Of a stretch of 33,120 bases of DNA, positions 8,696 through 16,997 are shown one piece after another. How positions within the stretch are numbered: position 1 is the stretch's first letter; every line of letters starts with the position of its first letter. Origin of the DNA: a bacterium (GTDB lineage Bacteria; Patescibacteriota; Patescibacteriia; 2-12-FULL-60-25); assembly GCA_024654265.1 (NCBI GenBank), contig JANLIO010000005.1:1-33120 (forward strand), in the 5' to 3' direction. A program made the translations under genes and the position numbers. The notes below the pieces were generated by a model. That model had not been told where the DNA came from. It did no database searches and saw nothing but the letters and a program-made list of their open reading frames with translations.

Positions 8696-8919
8696 GCGCG
8701 TGTATGCGCAAGAAAATACTCGAAAAATTTGCCACTCACCGTTCGTTTGCGGAGGCGGATGTCCGACAGCTCGTTACGGATATTTCGTTGGAGATGGGAT
8801 TTGGGTTGTCACGGCTTGATGTGCCGGCACAACGCCACAACCGCACTCCGGAATCTATCAGTTGGCTGGAAGATGCACTCGTCGCCGAAGGGGAGCGACT
8901 TCTCAAATTAGAACGATAA
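8692..8919 (+). CDS. Small hypothetical protein (75 aa)
   Basis: ATGA overlap with the efp stop codon suggests translational coupling; no recognised domain. Confidence 0.45.
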   Translation: MSACMRKKILEKFATHRSFAEADVRQLVTDISLEMGFGLSRLDVPAQRHNRTPESISWLEDALVAEGERLLKLER

Positions 8920-9672
8920 TGAGATCGTATTCGACGACAAAAGATCGTCCGAACCTTTGACGGTGGTGAACGCCGTGAATTCCGTATCGGTCGTGTATTG
9001 GATCGTGAGCTCGCACCATGTGAATTCGCAGATGGCGAGGATGGGATCAAACCGCGTCCGTCCTTCGATGATGCTGGACCATCCGCGGTTTTCCACGGTT
9101 GCGGAATCCAATCGCAGAACGGCTTCGTGCGTGCTCGTTGCGTTTTCGAGGAGCGTCAGCACGGGCGCGGGTCGTGATTTCATATGTTGGGCAAGCTGGC
9201 GGATTGCGGTCGTGACATCGGAATTCATTTCTTCACCCTCTTCAATCGGTTCATCTTCGTCATAATCCATGAAGGATGTAACAGGCACATCGTGAACCAG
9301 CGAATTCCAATCTTCTCCGTAAATGTCCTGTGCGACTTTTTCGCTCGTCAGCCAGTGGATGAGCCCGGTTTGGGACACGGTGTACACGCGAGGGTCGGAT
9401 TCGATTTTTATCAAGCTTCCGGGGCGGTATGTGACGTTTCCGCCGAGTGGTAGTACAGCGATGTCTTCATCCGTCACTTCCACGACATCGTCGAAATTGT
9501 CATACCAACTTTTGTAAACGCTCTCGTTCGGAAAGACAAACCGCTTGTCGTCATATGCGTAATAAACTGCGGGGGACGATGCATTTTTGATCAAAAGACC
9601 GGTGGGGGATGCGGCAGAGGACGGATGCGGGAGCATGAGCGCGAGGATCATGATGGGGAGAAAGTGTTTCAT
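8908..9672 (-). CDS. Secreted hypothetical protein
   Basis: Signal peptide MKHFLPIMILALMLPHPSSAA; repeated modules such as AVYYAYDDKRFVFPNESVYKSWYDNFDDV and RPGSLIKIESDPRVYTVSQTGLIHWLTSEKVAQDIYGEDW. Confidence 0.72.
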   Translation of the reverse strand: MKHFLPIMILALMLPHPSSAASPTGLLIKNASSPAVYYAYDDKRFVFPNESVYKSWYDNFDDVVEVTDEDIAVLPLGGNVTYRPGSLIKIESDPRVYTVSQTGLIHWLTSEKVAQDIYGEDWNSLVHDVPVTSFMDYDEDEPIEEGEEMNSDVTTAIRQLAQHMKSRPAPVLTLLENATSTHEAVLRLDSATVENRGWSSIIEGRTRFDPILAICEFTWCELTIQYTTDTEFTAFTTVKGSDDLLSSNTISLSF

Positions 9673-10592
9673 GTTCGAGAGGATAGCAAATCCGCGCGTG
9701 GCGCGCGAGCCGATTCGGCGGCGCGGATGATGAGATCCGCAATATCCATTCCTGTCGCTTTTTCAAGCATTTTAAATCCAGGGTTTGCGTTTATCTCAAT
9801 GACGCGTGGTCCATTTTCGGATCGAAGAATATCAATGCCCATGATATCCAATCCACACTCTTTAATAATTTTGTCGATAACGATCATTTCGTTTTTCTTG
9901 AGCGTTATTTTTTTTGCGCCACCTCCTAAATGACTGTTGGCACGAACATCTCCTTTTCGCGCACGACGTTGCATGACTCCGGCAACTTTTCCGTCGACAC
10001 AAAAGACGCGAAGATCGCGACGTTTCGCACCAACGACAAACTCTTCGATAATGACCGCGTTTCCATCGCGCACGCCAAGGTAATCAACGATTGGAGAAAA
10101 CGATTCTTTGTTCTCTGCGTAAAAAACGCCGGTTCCTTGCGTACCAAACGCCGTTTTTAGGATCAGTGGAAATCCGATTTTATTCGCGACTCTTAATGCA
10201 TCCGCAGACGTTTTTGCAATCGCCCATTTTGGAGTTGGGATGTCATGTTCTAAAAACCATGCATGTTGAGCGAGTTTATTTTTTGATCGCGCGACCGCAT
10301 GTTCGTCTCCATTCATTATTACGTACCCCGCACGTTTTAAAAACGTGAGGTTGAACATGTGGATTGAAGGTTCTTCTGTAAAATTAGGTCGGTTAATAAT
10401 GACATCAAACTTACCTAATGGTTTTGATTCATGAAGAATGGCACCGGTATTTGTAAATGCTAAGTAAGGTTCAAGGATTCGAACCATGGTGTGGCCTCGT
10501 TGTGTGCCGGCTTCCATAAGCCGTTCGGCTCCGTTTGGCGAAGAGGAGGATTCAGGACGAAATGCGGTTGCAGTCAATATTCCAATTCGCAT
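9669..10592 (-). CDS. RimK-family ATP-grasp ligase
   Basis: FPLILKTAFGTQGTGVF, VIIEEFV, DLRVFCVDGKVAGVMQRRA, GVRANSHLGG-like VRANSHLGGGAK, VIEINANPGFK. Confidence 0.88.
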   Translation of the reverse strand: MRIGILTATAFRPESSSSPNGAERLMEAGTQRGHTMVRILEPYLAFTNTGAILHESKPLGKFDVIINRPNFTEEPSIHMFNLTFLKRAGYVIMNGDEHAVARSKNKLAQHAWFLEHDIPTPKWAIAKTSADALRVANKIGFPLILKTAFGTQGTGVFYAENKESFSPIVDYLGVRDGNAVIIEEFVVGAKRRDLRVFCVDGKVAGVMQRRARKGDVRANSHLGGGAKKITLKKNEMIVIDKIIKECGLDIMGIDILRSENGPRVIEINANPGFKMLEKATGMDIADLIIRAAESARAPRADLLSSRT

Positions 10593-10717
10593 AATATTGT
10601 GATGAGTTTGAGGCTATATGAAATCATCCTTTTTGAATTTTGTCACTCTTTCTTGTTCCTGTTTTATGTCACAATACACACATGTGTAAAGAGAGTGGGT
10701 AGGTATTGCTTTCGCAT

Positions 10718-10746
10718 TTGAAAAAAGATCGAATCTGCGCTAGGAT
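10718..10746 (+). promoter_or_regulatory. Promoter of tRNA-Leu
   Basis: TTGAAA-17 nt-TAGGAT, 10 nt upstream of the tRNA. Confidence 0.65.
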
Positions 10747-10756
10747 CGCATCGCCT

Positions 10757-10843
10757 GCATAGGTGGCGAAATTGGTAGACGCGCCAGCCTTAGGAGCTGG
10801 TTTCCGCGAGGAAGTGAGGGTTCGAGTCCCTCCCTGTGCACCA
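10757..10843 (+). tRNA. tRNA-Leu (anticodon UAG), CCA encoded
   Basis: Acceptor gcatagg/cctgtgc; anticodon stem-loop ccagc-cttagga-gctgg; long variable arm; T arm gagggttcgagtccctc. Confidence 0.95.
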
Positions 10844-10997
10844 TCGCGTTGAACGCGATTCCTTTTTTTGAGAAGAATGCGACGTTGAACGTCGTAATAC
10901 AATTTGATCTTATCGCGTTGAACGCGATTCCTTTTTTTTGAGAAGAACGCGACGTTGAACGTCGTAATATAATTTAATCTTGTCGCGTTGAACGCGA
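10844..10997. repeat. Tandem array of about 70-bp units carrying two related palindromes
   Basis: tcgcgttgaacgcga at 10844, 10913 and 10983; cgacgttgaacgtcg at 10880 and 10950. Confidence 0.93.
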
Positions 10998-11016
10998 GCT
11001 TAGATTATGAACACAT

Positions 11017-11052
11017 AAAAAAGAAACGACGTTTATTGTCGTTTCTTTTTTT
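11017..11052. terminator. Bidirectional intrinsic terminator
   Basis: aaaaaagaaacgac-gtttatt-gtcgtttctttttt, 14-bp perfect stem. Confidence 0.85.
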
Positions 11053-11067
11053 GATGGAGTGTATTGC

Positions 11068-12423
11068 CTAAGCGGCTTTTTTCTTTGTAATCACATCCGT
11101 AACCACTTCCTTCGGAACACGTGCAGAAACAATGGCGATGTCATCGTCCTCTTTGTAGGTGGTTCGTGCTTTTGAGATTTCTCGAAAAGTATCCAGACGG
11201 TTTATTTGAGATCTTCCTCCTAATGACGAGCTACTTGCCATTTCGACGAGATTCATCTCGTCGGTTTCCTGACTTTCAAATTTATCGATGACACCGTCCG
11301 TCGCGAACAGAATTTCCTCTCCTGGATTTAAAGATCTGAAAACAAGAGATGGATCAGGATCAGATCCGCCGAGCGCTTGGGTCAACCTTATTTTTAATCC
11401 TGTATATGTATATTCCTTTGTAAGTCCAGGGAGTACTTCAATAGGAAACGTTTTCCTCTCCTCTGCGTCTTTGTTCGTGCCCTCGTTATCAGCTCGTTTT
11501 TCATCTTCTTCTTGGTTTTTCATTTCGTCCAAAAGTTCTGGTGTCAGCGCACCCGTTTTTATGAGATAACGAAATAGTGAATCTTCTTTTGTAAGTGCTT
11601 CTATGAGACCGTTTTCTTTTTTCAAAAAAGCACCGCTATCTCCGGCGTTTGCGATAATCGCCCAATGTGAACCGTCTGGAGTTGTATGAATGGTGCCAAC
11701 GCAGATTGTGGATTTCCCTTTTGTCTTTTTTACATCCACGTGCGTTGCTTTGATCGCTTCGATAAGTGCCAACCCTTTTTTTCCTATAGATGGATCTTCC
11801 TGCATGATTTTTTCGATTTCATCAATTGAATTTTTTCTAATCTCGAGTTGATTTCCAAAATCTTTTTGTCCTTGATATGCGAGCTCAGCATTCGCGAGTC
11901 GCTGAACGACGCGTGGCGTATCAAGGCTCATGATATTTTTAAGCTCATCCGCAAAATGTTTCGAGATTGATGTTTCCGCTTCTTTGCTTGCAAGGTCTCC
12001 AAAGCCTTCACCGCCAAGGCCATCTAACACGCCGAGTAAACCCGTCTCCGGATCTGCGATAATATTATCTTGATTCCTATTTTGTTTTCCCATTTCTTTA
12101 TCTTTTTTCCGCGCGTTTTTTGCTTCAAGCGTCGCCACAACTTCGAGGCCGGGAAAACCTTTAATCTCAAATGCTTCCACGACATCAGGTTCTTGCAGTT
12201 CACCCGGCTCGCGTGTTTCAAGGAGGTCATCTTCTGCGAGTTCCATAATCTCTTCTTCTTGTTGAGGTATGTATTCAGTTCCGCGTGAAGGATTTGAACG
12301 CGTATCAGAATCGGGAATGACCTCAATGTCGTCATCCATCAATTCATATTCTGCTTCGTGTGGAATTGGTACTGGAGTTTCTCGTTTTGAAAATGGATTT
12401 GGTAATGCGCCTTCTGGATTCAT
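11068..12423 (-). CDS. PP2C-family protein serine/threonine phosphatase-like protein
   Basis: RNQDNIIADPETGLLGVLDGLGGEGFGDLAS, ANAGDSGAFL, LTQALGGSDPDP, GEEILFATDGVIDKF, DDDIAIVSARV. Confidence 0.82.
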   Translation of the reverse strand: MNPEGALPNPFSKRETPVPIPHEAEYELMDDDIEVIPDSDTRSNPSRGTEYIPQQEEEIMELAEDDLLETREPGELQEPDVVEAFEIKGFPGLEVVATLEAKNARKKDKEMGKQNRNQDNIIADPETGLLGVLDGLGGEGFGDLASKEAETSISKHFADELKNIMSLDTPRVVQRLANAELAYQGQKDFGNQLEIRKNSIDEIEKIMQEDPSIGKKGLALIEAIKATHVDVKKTKGKSTICVGTIHTTPDGSHWAIIANAGDSGAFLKKENGLIEALTKEDSLFRYLIKTGALTPELLDEMKNQEEDEKRADNEGTNKDAEERKTFPIEVLPGLTKEYTYTGLKIRLTQALGGSDPDPSLVFRSLNPGEEILFATDGVIDKFESQETDEMNLVEMASSSSLGGRSQINRLDTFREISKARTTYKEDDDIAIVSARVPKEVVTDVITKKKAA

Positions 12424-12474
12424 ATTTTTTGAAATTGAATGTTTGAATAGAGCAAGAATAGTATGTATCGATTA

Positions 12475-12789
12475 TTATTTTTTAATCTTTTTTATTTGAT
12501 GAAACGGATGATCTTTCGGCATTAATTTGTTTAGTATGGACATGCGGATTTTAAATTCATCCGCACTACACGAATTTTTCCAATCGGAAATAAGGAGATT
12601 TATTTGTGTTTTACTTTTTTCTTCTGCAAGTGACTCAATGAGCCACATAACAAATGTTCCGGTGCTCTTATCAGGATCCTCACCGGCGATCCATTCATAA
12701 AATGACTTGTCATTTCTTTTTCCTTGATCCGCAGGATCAAGACCAATCTGACAGGGTACGCTTTTTACTTTAAGATCTTTTATTTTCAT
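12475..12789 (-). CDS. Hypothetical protein (104 aa)
   Basis: ORF between, and apparently co-transcribed with, two long minus-strand ORFs. Confidence 0.6.
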   Translation of the reverse strand: MKIKDLKVKSVPCQIGLDPADQGKRNDKSFYEWIAGEDPDKSTGTFVMWLIESLAEEKSKTQINLLISDWKNSCSADEFKIRMSILNKLMPKDHPFHQIKKIKK

Positions 12790-12792
12790 ATA

Positions 12793-14349
12793 CTAAAGTG
12801 ACAAGGCGAGCCCAAGTTTTTGATTTACTCTTTTGATAAAAGGAATAAATCCAGAACCCTTTGTCAGTTTATCAACGACGCCAAAAAGTGAACGAGTATC
12901 TAGTTTTAGCCGAGCGGTCCATGTGACTCCCATGATAGCCGCTTTTCCGAGGTGCCCTTGATGAGTTGCATTGGGACTATCCGCTTGCACGATATCTCCT
13001 TCTTCATCAAATTTACAAACATTCAATCCTTTCCCGAGATCAACAAGCTCCTCCATTGTAAGGTCGCCTGCGAGTGCGCGTTCTTTTAATTTGGAATATT
13101 GATTGTTCATCAGATTCTCTACAAGATTTGTCTGCATTTCCTTCTTCTTCTCAGGGTTATGTATTGAAGAAATAACTGAGTGAATCGCTTTTACTAAATT
13201 TTTTTCAAACGTAGGAAGGATCATGTCTCGAAATACCATTCCACGAATTTCTTTTTCGTTCCATGGTTTTGGGCCGAGTTCGGTTTTTGTTTTTCCTGGT
13301 AGTTTTTCTGCCATGGTAGGAATATCGACATCAGAGATCCTTGCCCATACATACGATCCGATTTTAATGTTTGCGACAAACTCGGCCTCTTCCAGTTGGT
13401 ACTTTTTTATAAGTTTTAAGTTTCCGAGTAAAAAATTAGCGCCATCGCTACTTCCGCGAGCTTCCTTATCAACGATAACAAGAAGGTCCTTTAATAGTCT
13501 GCGCCCTCCTTTAGGGTCGTTTTCTTTTGCAGGTTCTTTTTCTATAACAAATCCAATTTCGGATACATATTTCGTGTCTGGATTTTCAGCCATGTTTTGA
13601 ACGTGCATCGCTGGAATACGTTGGCCTGTTTCATTTGTTTTCCAGAACAGTTGAACTCGGCGGGCCAGAGCATCGAGTTGTTGACCCTTGGTAAGTTGTT
13701 CGTACAGTTCATTGATCGAATCAAGTGAAAGAAAAGCATCCATTCGTTCAGGGTCATTGAATAGCGCAAGCCAATCCTCATTCTTTTTAGAGTAGGGTAA
13801 TCCAACTTCATGAAAGTTCTGTTTGAATACGGAGTGGACAAATTGTTCTTCTTCAACGCCAAGGATATCTGGTATTCGATTCTTTAGATCAAATAAACGA
13901 TTTTGTTGCATTGTTTTTTTATCGAGCGGTTTGAGTTGTTTGAATTGTTTTGTTGGATCGGTTGTATCGAGGAGGGGGCCGATATCGTCACTTCCTGCTT
14001 CCATGAGATCTATCCAAATTTCCGCCTCCTCCAGTCGGAGCATTTTTTCACCGTGTTTTAAAAAATTTTCGTTTAAACTCATCACGCGTTTACGAAATTT
14101 TTTTTCAGAAAAAAAATGTTCAGCAAATTTGTTGGTACACCGTTCCTGTTGCACCATGTAATCAATCATCGGCTGTCGTTGTTCAGGAGAGAGAAGCGAT
14201 TCGATTTTATCAAATAATTCAAGATCTTCATTTTTCTTTTCACCGGACTTAATCGCCTCGACAACGTTGGTAAATTCAAAGGACGTTTTAGGTTTATGTA
14301 TTTGAGGAACGACGACCTCTTGACCAGTGACTTTTTCTTGCATTTTCAT
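12793..14349 (-). CDS. Hypothetical protein (518 aa)
   Basis: Long ORF; possible acyltransferase-like segment RRLLKDLLVIVDKEARGSSDGANFLLGNLKLI...IGSYVWAR (weak). Confidence 0.65.
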   Translation of the reverse strand: MKMQEKVTGQEVVVPQIHKPKTSFEFTNVVEAIKSGEKKNEDLELFDKIESLLSPEQRQPMIDYMVQQERCTNKFAEHFFSEKKFRKRVMSLNENFLKHGEKMLRLEEAEIWIDLMEAGSDDIGPLLDTTDPTKQFKQLKPLDKKTMQQNRLFDLKNRIPDILGVEEEQFVHSVFKQNFHEVGLPYSKKNEDWLALFNDPERMDAFLSLDSINELYEQLTKGQQLDALARRVQLFWKTNETGQRIPAMHVQNMAENPDTKYVSEIGFVIEKEPAKENDPKGGRRLLKDLLVIVDKEARGSSDGANFLLGNLKLIKKYQLEEAEFVANIKIGSYVWARISDVDIPTMAEKLPGKTKTELGPKPWNEKEIRGMVFRDMILPTFEKNLVKAIHSVISSIHNPEKKKEMQTNLVENLMNNQYSKLKERALAGDLTMEELVDLGKGLNVCKFDEEGDIVQADSPNATHQGHLGKAAIMGVTWTARLKLDTRSLFGVVDKLTKGSGFIPFIKRVNQKLGLALSL

Positions 14350-14377
14350 ACGATAGATATATCACGTGAACATAAAA

Positions 14378-14413
14378 AAAACACCCCCAGCATAACGTTT
14401 GCTTGAGGGGTGC
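14378..14413 (-). terminator. Intrinsic terminator of the SGNH hydrolase gene
   Basis: Minus strand: cacccctcaagcaaacgttatgctgggggtgtttttttt. Confidence 0.7.
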
Positions 14414-14431
14414 TGAGCAGAATATCTTTGT

Positions 14432-15052
14432 TCAAAGGAGTTCCGCAGTGAATACGGCCCAGTGAATGGCAATGGCTGTTGCGCCTGTAAAGTTGGGCTC
14501 AATAACCTTGGTAAGCCAAGGGTCTTTCGACCAGAAACCATGACCGCGAAAGAAGAACTCGAGATCACACAGTTTGGCGCTGTACATCCGAGCGAGTCTA
14601 CGAATGCCGTTGTTGAACATTGTGAGTCCAAGGCCGGCTTGACTCGGCATACACATATCTTCGAATCGCTGATGTTGTCCGTCGGTTGGGTCGTAAACCG
14701 TATTGAGGATCAACAGGGCGTTGTACTTGGCGATATGATCGAGAATGATCTTGATGCGCTGAAGAACTTTGTCCACGATTTGGTGCCAGCCAGTTTGTGT
14801 GGTCGGAAGGGATTCTTGAAAAGCAGTCACAGCCAAAAGGTCATTACCACCTACCGTGAGTGTGATGATATCGGGTTTTTCCGTCACACGCGTAAGGTCA
14901 TCGAAGACATTGAACGTTGTCCATCCATCTTGTGTGAGATTTTGGAATGGATCAGCTTTGATGATGCGTGCGAATTGATTTGCCGCACCACCATATGGAA
15001 CGCCAGTGTAGTCATCGATCGAAATTGAGTCACCGAGAGCGAGATATTTCAT
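14432..15052 (-). CDS. SGNH/GDSL-family hydrolase
   Basis: MKYLALGDSISIDDY (block I GDS), TVGGNDLL (block III GxND); SD GGAGG before the ATG. Confidence 0.82.
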   Translation of the reverse strand: MKYLALGDSISIDDYTGVPYGGAANQFARIIKADPFQNLTQDGWTTFNVFDDLTRVTEKPDIITLTVGGNDLLAVTAFQESLPTTQTGWHQIVDKVLQRIKIILDHIAKYNALLILNTVYDPTDGQHQRFEDMCMPSQAGLGLTMFNNGIRRLARMYSAKLCDLEFFFRGHGFWSKDPWLTKVIEPNFTGATAIAIHWAVFTAELL

Positions 15053-15141
15053 GGTCGCCTCCTATCTTGAGTTGAAAGTTCAGTTTTTCTCCTGAGAGCT
15101 TTTTAGCTTATTTTGAGCATTTTGTCAAGTAGCCTTATCGT

Positions 15142-15615
15142 TTATTTGTGATACTCCTTCCCTCTCACAATCATCTCTGCACGGTAGAGTTGTTCAAGGA
15201 GGACGATGCGCGCGAGGATGTGGGGGAGTGTTATTTTTCCAAATGAGATGATGTGATTTGCCTGACTGCGAATTTCATCTGAAAGCCCCCATGAGCCTCC
15301 GATGAGGAAGACGAGAGATTCGCCGTTTTGAGACCACGTTTCGATGTTGTGCGAAAGCGTGGCTGAAGGCACCTCTTTTCCGGTTTCATCGAGTGCAATG
15401 ATGATGGCATTTTCTGGGAGTGATTTGAGGAGGGAGTCAGCCTCGGTTTGGAGGGTATTTCCGATATTCGGTTTTGCGGAGTTGGAATGGCCCTCGGGAA
15501 GCTCGATAATGGATACGTTTACAAAAGGTTTAAGGCGCTTTTCATATGATTGAATCGCTTCTTTTTGCCATGGGTCATTTGCCTTACCAATTGCTCGAAT
15601 AATGATCTTTTTCAT
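15142..15615 (-). CDS. rlmH: 23S rRNA (pseudouridine1915-N3)-methyltransferase
   Basis: LDETGKEVPSATLSHNIETW, LVFLIGGSWGLSDEIRSQANHIISFGKITLPHILARIVLLEQLYRAEMIVRGKEYHK. Confidence 0.95.
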   Translation of the reverse strand: MKKIIIRAIGKANDPWQKEAIQSYEKRLKPFVNVSIIELPEGHSNSAKPNIGNTLQTEADSLLKSLPENAIIIALDETGKEVPSATLSHNIETWSQNGESLVFLIGGSWGLSDEIRSQANHIISFGKITLPHILARIVLLEQLYRAEMIVRGKEYHK

Positions 15616-15621
15616 ACGAGC

Positions 15622-15650
15622 TTTATATCGTTAAAAGAGACACTTGACAA
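15622..15650 (-). promoter_or_regulatory. rlmH promoter
   Basis: Minus strand TTGTCA (15650-15645), 17 nt, TATAAA (15627-15622); ATG begins 6 nt after the -10. Confidence 0.65.
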
Positions 15651-15672
15651 CAAAGGAGACACGAACTAATAT
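15644..15672 (+). promoter_or_regulatory. 23S-5S operon promoter
   Basis: TTGACA (15644-15649), 17 nt, TAATAT (15667-15672). Confidence 0.75.
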
Positions 15673-15788
15673 ACCCGCACTTCAACCCATGTCCAGATTT
15701 CGATCTTGGACCTCTGGAGACCGCAAATGCGAAACCACGAATGAGTATTGACTCACACTAAGGCGCAACGGATCTCTAGAAATTAGAG

Positions 15789-15820
15789 AACCGCTTGGTC
15801 GCCACCAAGTGGTTTTTGTT
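15789..15820 (+). terminator. Terminator-like hairpin within the 23S leader
   Basis: aaccgcttgg-tcgcca-ccaagtggtt then tttttgttt; 10-bp stem with one G.U. Confidence 0.65.
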
Positions 15821-15860
15821 TCATGCGCGGTGTTGGGGGCGAACCTCGACAACAAAAGAT

Positions 15861-15892
15861 CCATGATGAATAAATATCATACGTACAAGGTA
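15861..15892 (+). other. 5' arm of the pre-23S processing stem
   Basis: ccatgatgaataaatatcatacgtacaaggta is complementary to 19944-19977 downstream of 23S. Confidence 0.8.
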
Positions 15893-16572
15893 TGTAAAAA
15901 GTACCTTGTGTATGTGTCCTTCGGGATGCATGCACAAAATTGAAATAACACGTAAGGGCGTACGGTGAATGGCTAGGTATTGAGAAGCTGATGAAGGACG
16001 TCGCAGCCTGCGATAAGCCTCGGTGAGGTGGCAAGCAACCTATGATCCGGGGATTTCCGAATGGGGAAACCCATCCTAATGAAGTTGGGATACCTACAGC
16101 TGAATATATAGGCTGTATGGGAGGCACCCGGGGAAGTGAAACATCTCAGTACCCGGAGGAAAAGAAACAAACAAATGCGGACCTCTCATCTCTCGCGGAC
16201 TCTTCGGAGATCGCGTTGAGATGAGCTGTCCGTATGCATTCCGTTAGTAGCGGCGAGCGAACACGGAGGAGCCCAAACCATCATCTGTGAACGCGTGAAC
16301 CGAATTGAGCACTTGTGTTTGATGAGGCCGCGCGTGACGAGCTTAGGCTGTCGCAGAAGATGGTGTTGCGGACAACACAATTCCGTAATCCTAAGATTTG
16401 GAGACAATTATTTTCTCTATAGTCGAGTTTCCTGGAAAGGAAAACCAAAGAGGGTGATAGTCCCGTAGATGAAATAGATGTAAAAATTGTAGTGTTGATC
16501 CAGAGTACGACGGAACTCGAGAAATTCCGTCGGAAGCAGCCACGACGATGTGGCAAGGCTAAATACTTCTCA

Positions 16573-16605
<33 letters not shown>

Positions 16606-16670
16606 CTGAAAAGAAGCCCGGGAGGGCGATGAAATAGTATCTGAAACCGTATGCCTACAAAGAGTCAGAG

Positions 16671-16997
16671 TCCCCACACCTTTCAGATTTTGTGATATCA
16701 GAGAAATCTGGTAGCTGTAGATGTATGCATTACTTCTACATTCTCAAAAGTGAAAAAGATGGAAAATTATACAAAGGATTTACGAATGATCTTCGTAAAC
16801 GATTTCAATCTCATCAAACAGGACAAAATGTTTCCACGAGATTGAGAAGGCCGTTTCGGCTTGTATATTATGAAGCGTATTCTTCAAGAGCAGATGCCTT
16901 TAAACGAGAGCAACAGATGAAAAAAACGGCAAAGGCATGGGCGCAGTTGAAAAGAAGAATAGAAAAGAGCATTCAGGAAATCTGAAAGGTGTGGGGA
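16671..16997 (+). mobile_element. Helix-25 insertion (IVS-like) with 20-bp perfect inverted repeat enclosing a GIY-YIG ORF
   Basis: tccccacacctttcagattt (16671-16690) versus aaatctgaaaggtgtgggga (16978-16997). Flanking 23S gtcagag...tgatggcgttcc matches the helix 25 region. Confidence 0.88.
16725..16985 (+). CDS. GIY-YIG nuclease superfamily protein encoded inside 23S rRNA
   Basis: MHYFYILKSEKDGKLYKGFTNDLRKRFQSHQTGQNVSTRLRRPFRLVYYEAYSSRADAFKREQQMKK; alternative GTG start at 16692. Confidence 0.88.
   Translation: MHYFYILKSEKDGKLYKGFTNDLRKRFQSHQTGQNVSTRLRRPFRLVYYEAYSSRADAFKREQQMKKTAKAWAQLKRRIEKSIQEI

Noticed and set aside
10669-10902. Minus-strand ORF with GTRTLTSSRKPAPKAGAST
   Set aside because: Antisense of tRNA-Leu, a common spurious ORF.
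10844-10997. CRISPR array candidate
   Set aside because: The intervals between palindromes are themselves repeated rather than unique spacers.
16671-16997. Interpretation of the helix 25 insertion as a group I intron
   Set aside because: No P7 (agatatagtc-like) motif or U/G splice-site pairing; its ends are instead a perfect inverted repeat extending an rRNA helix.
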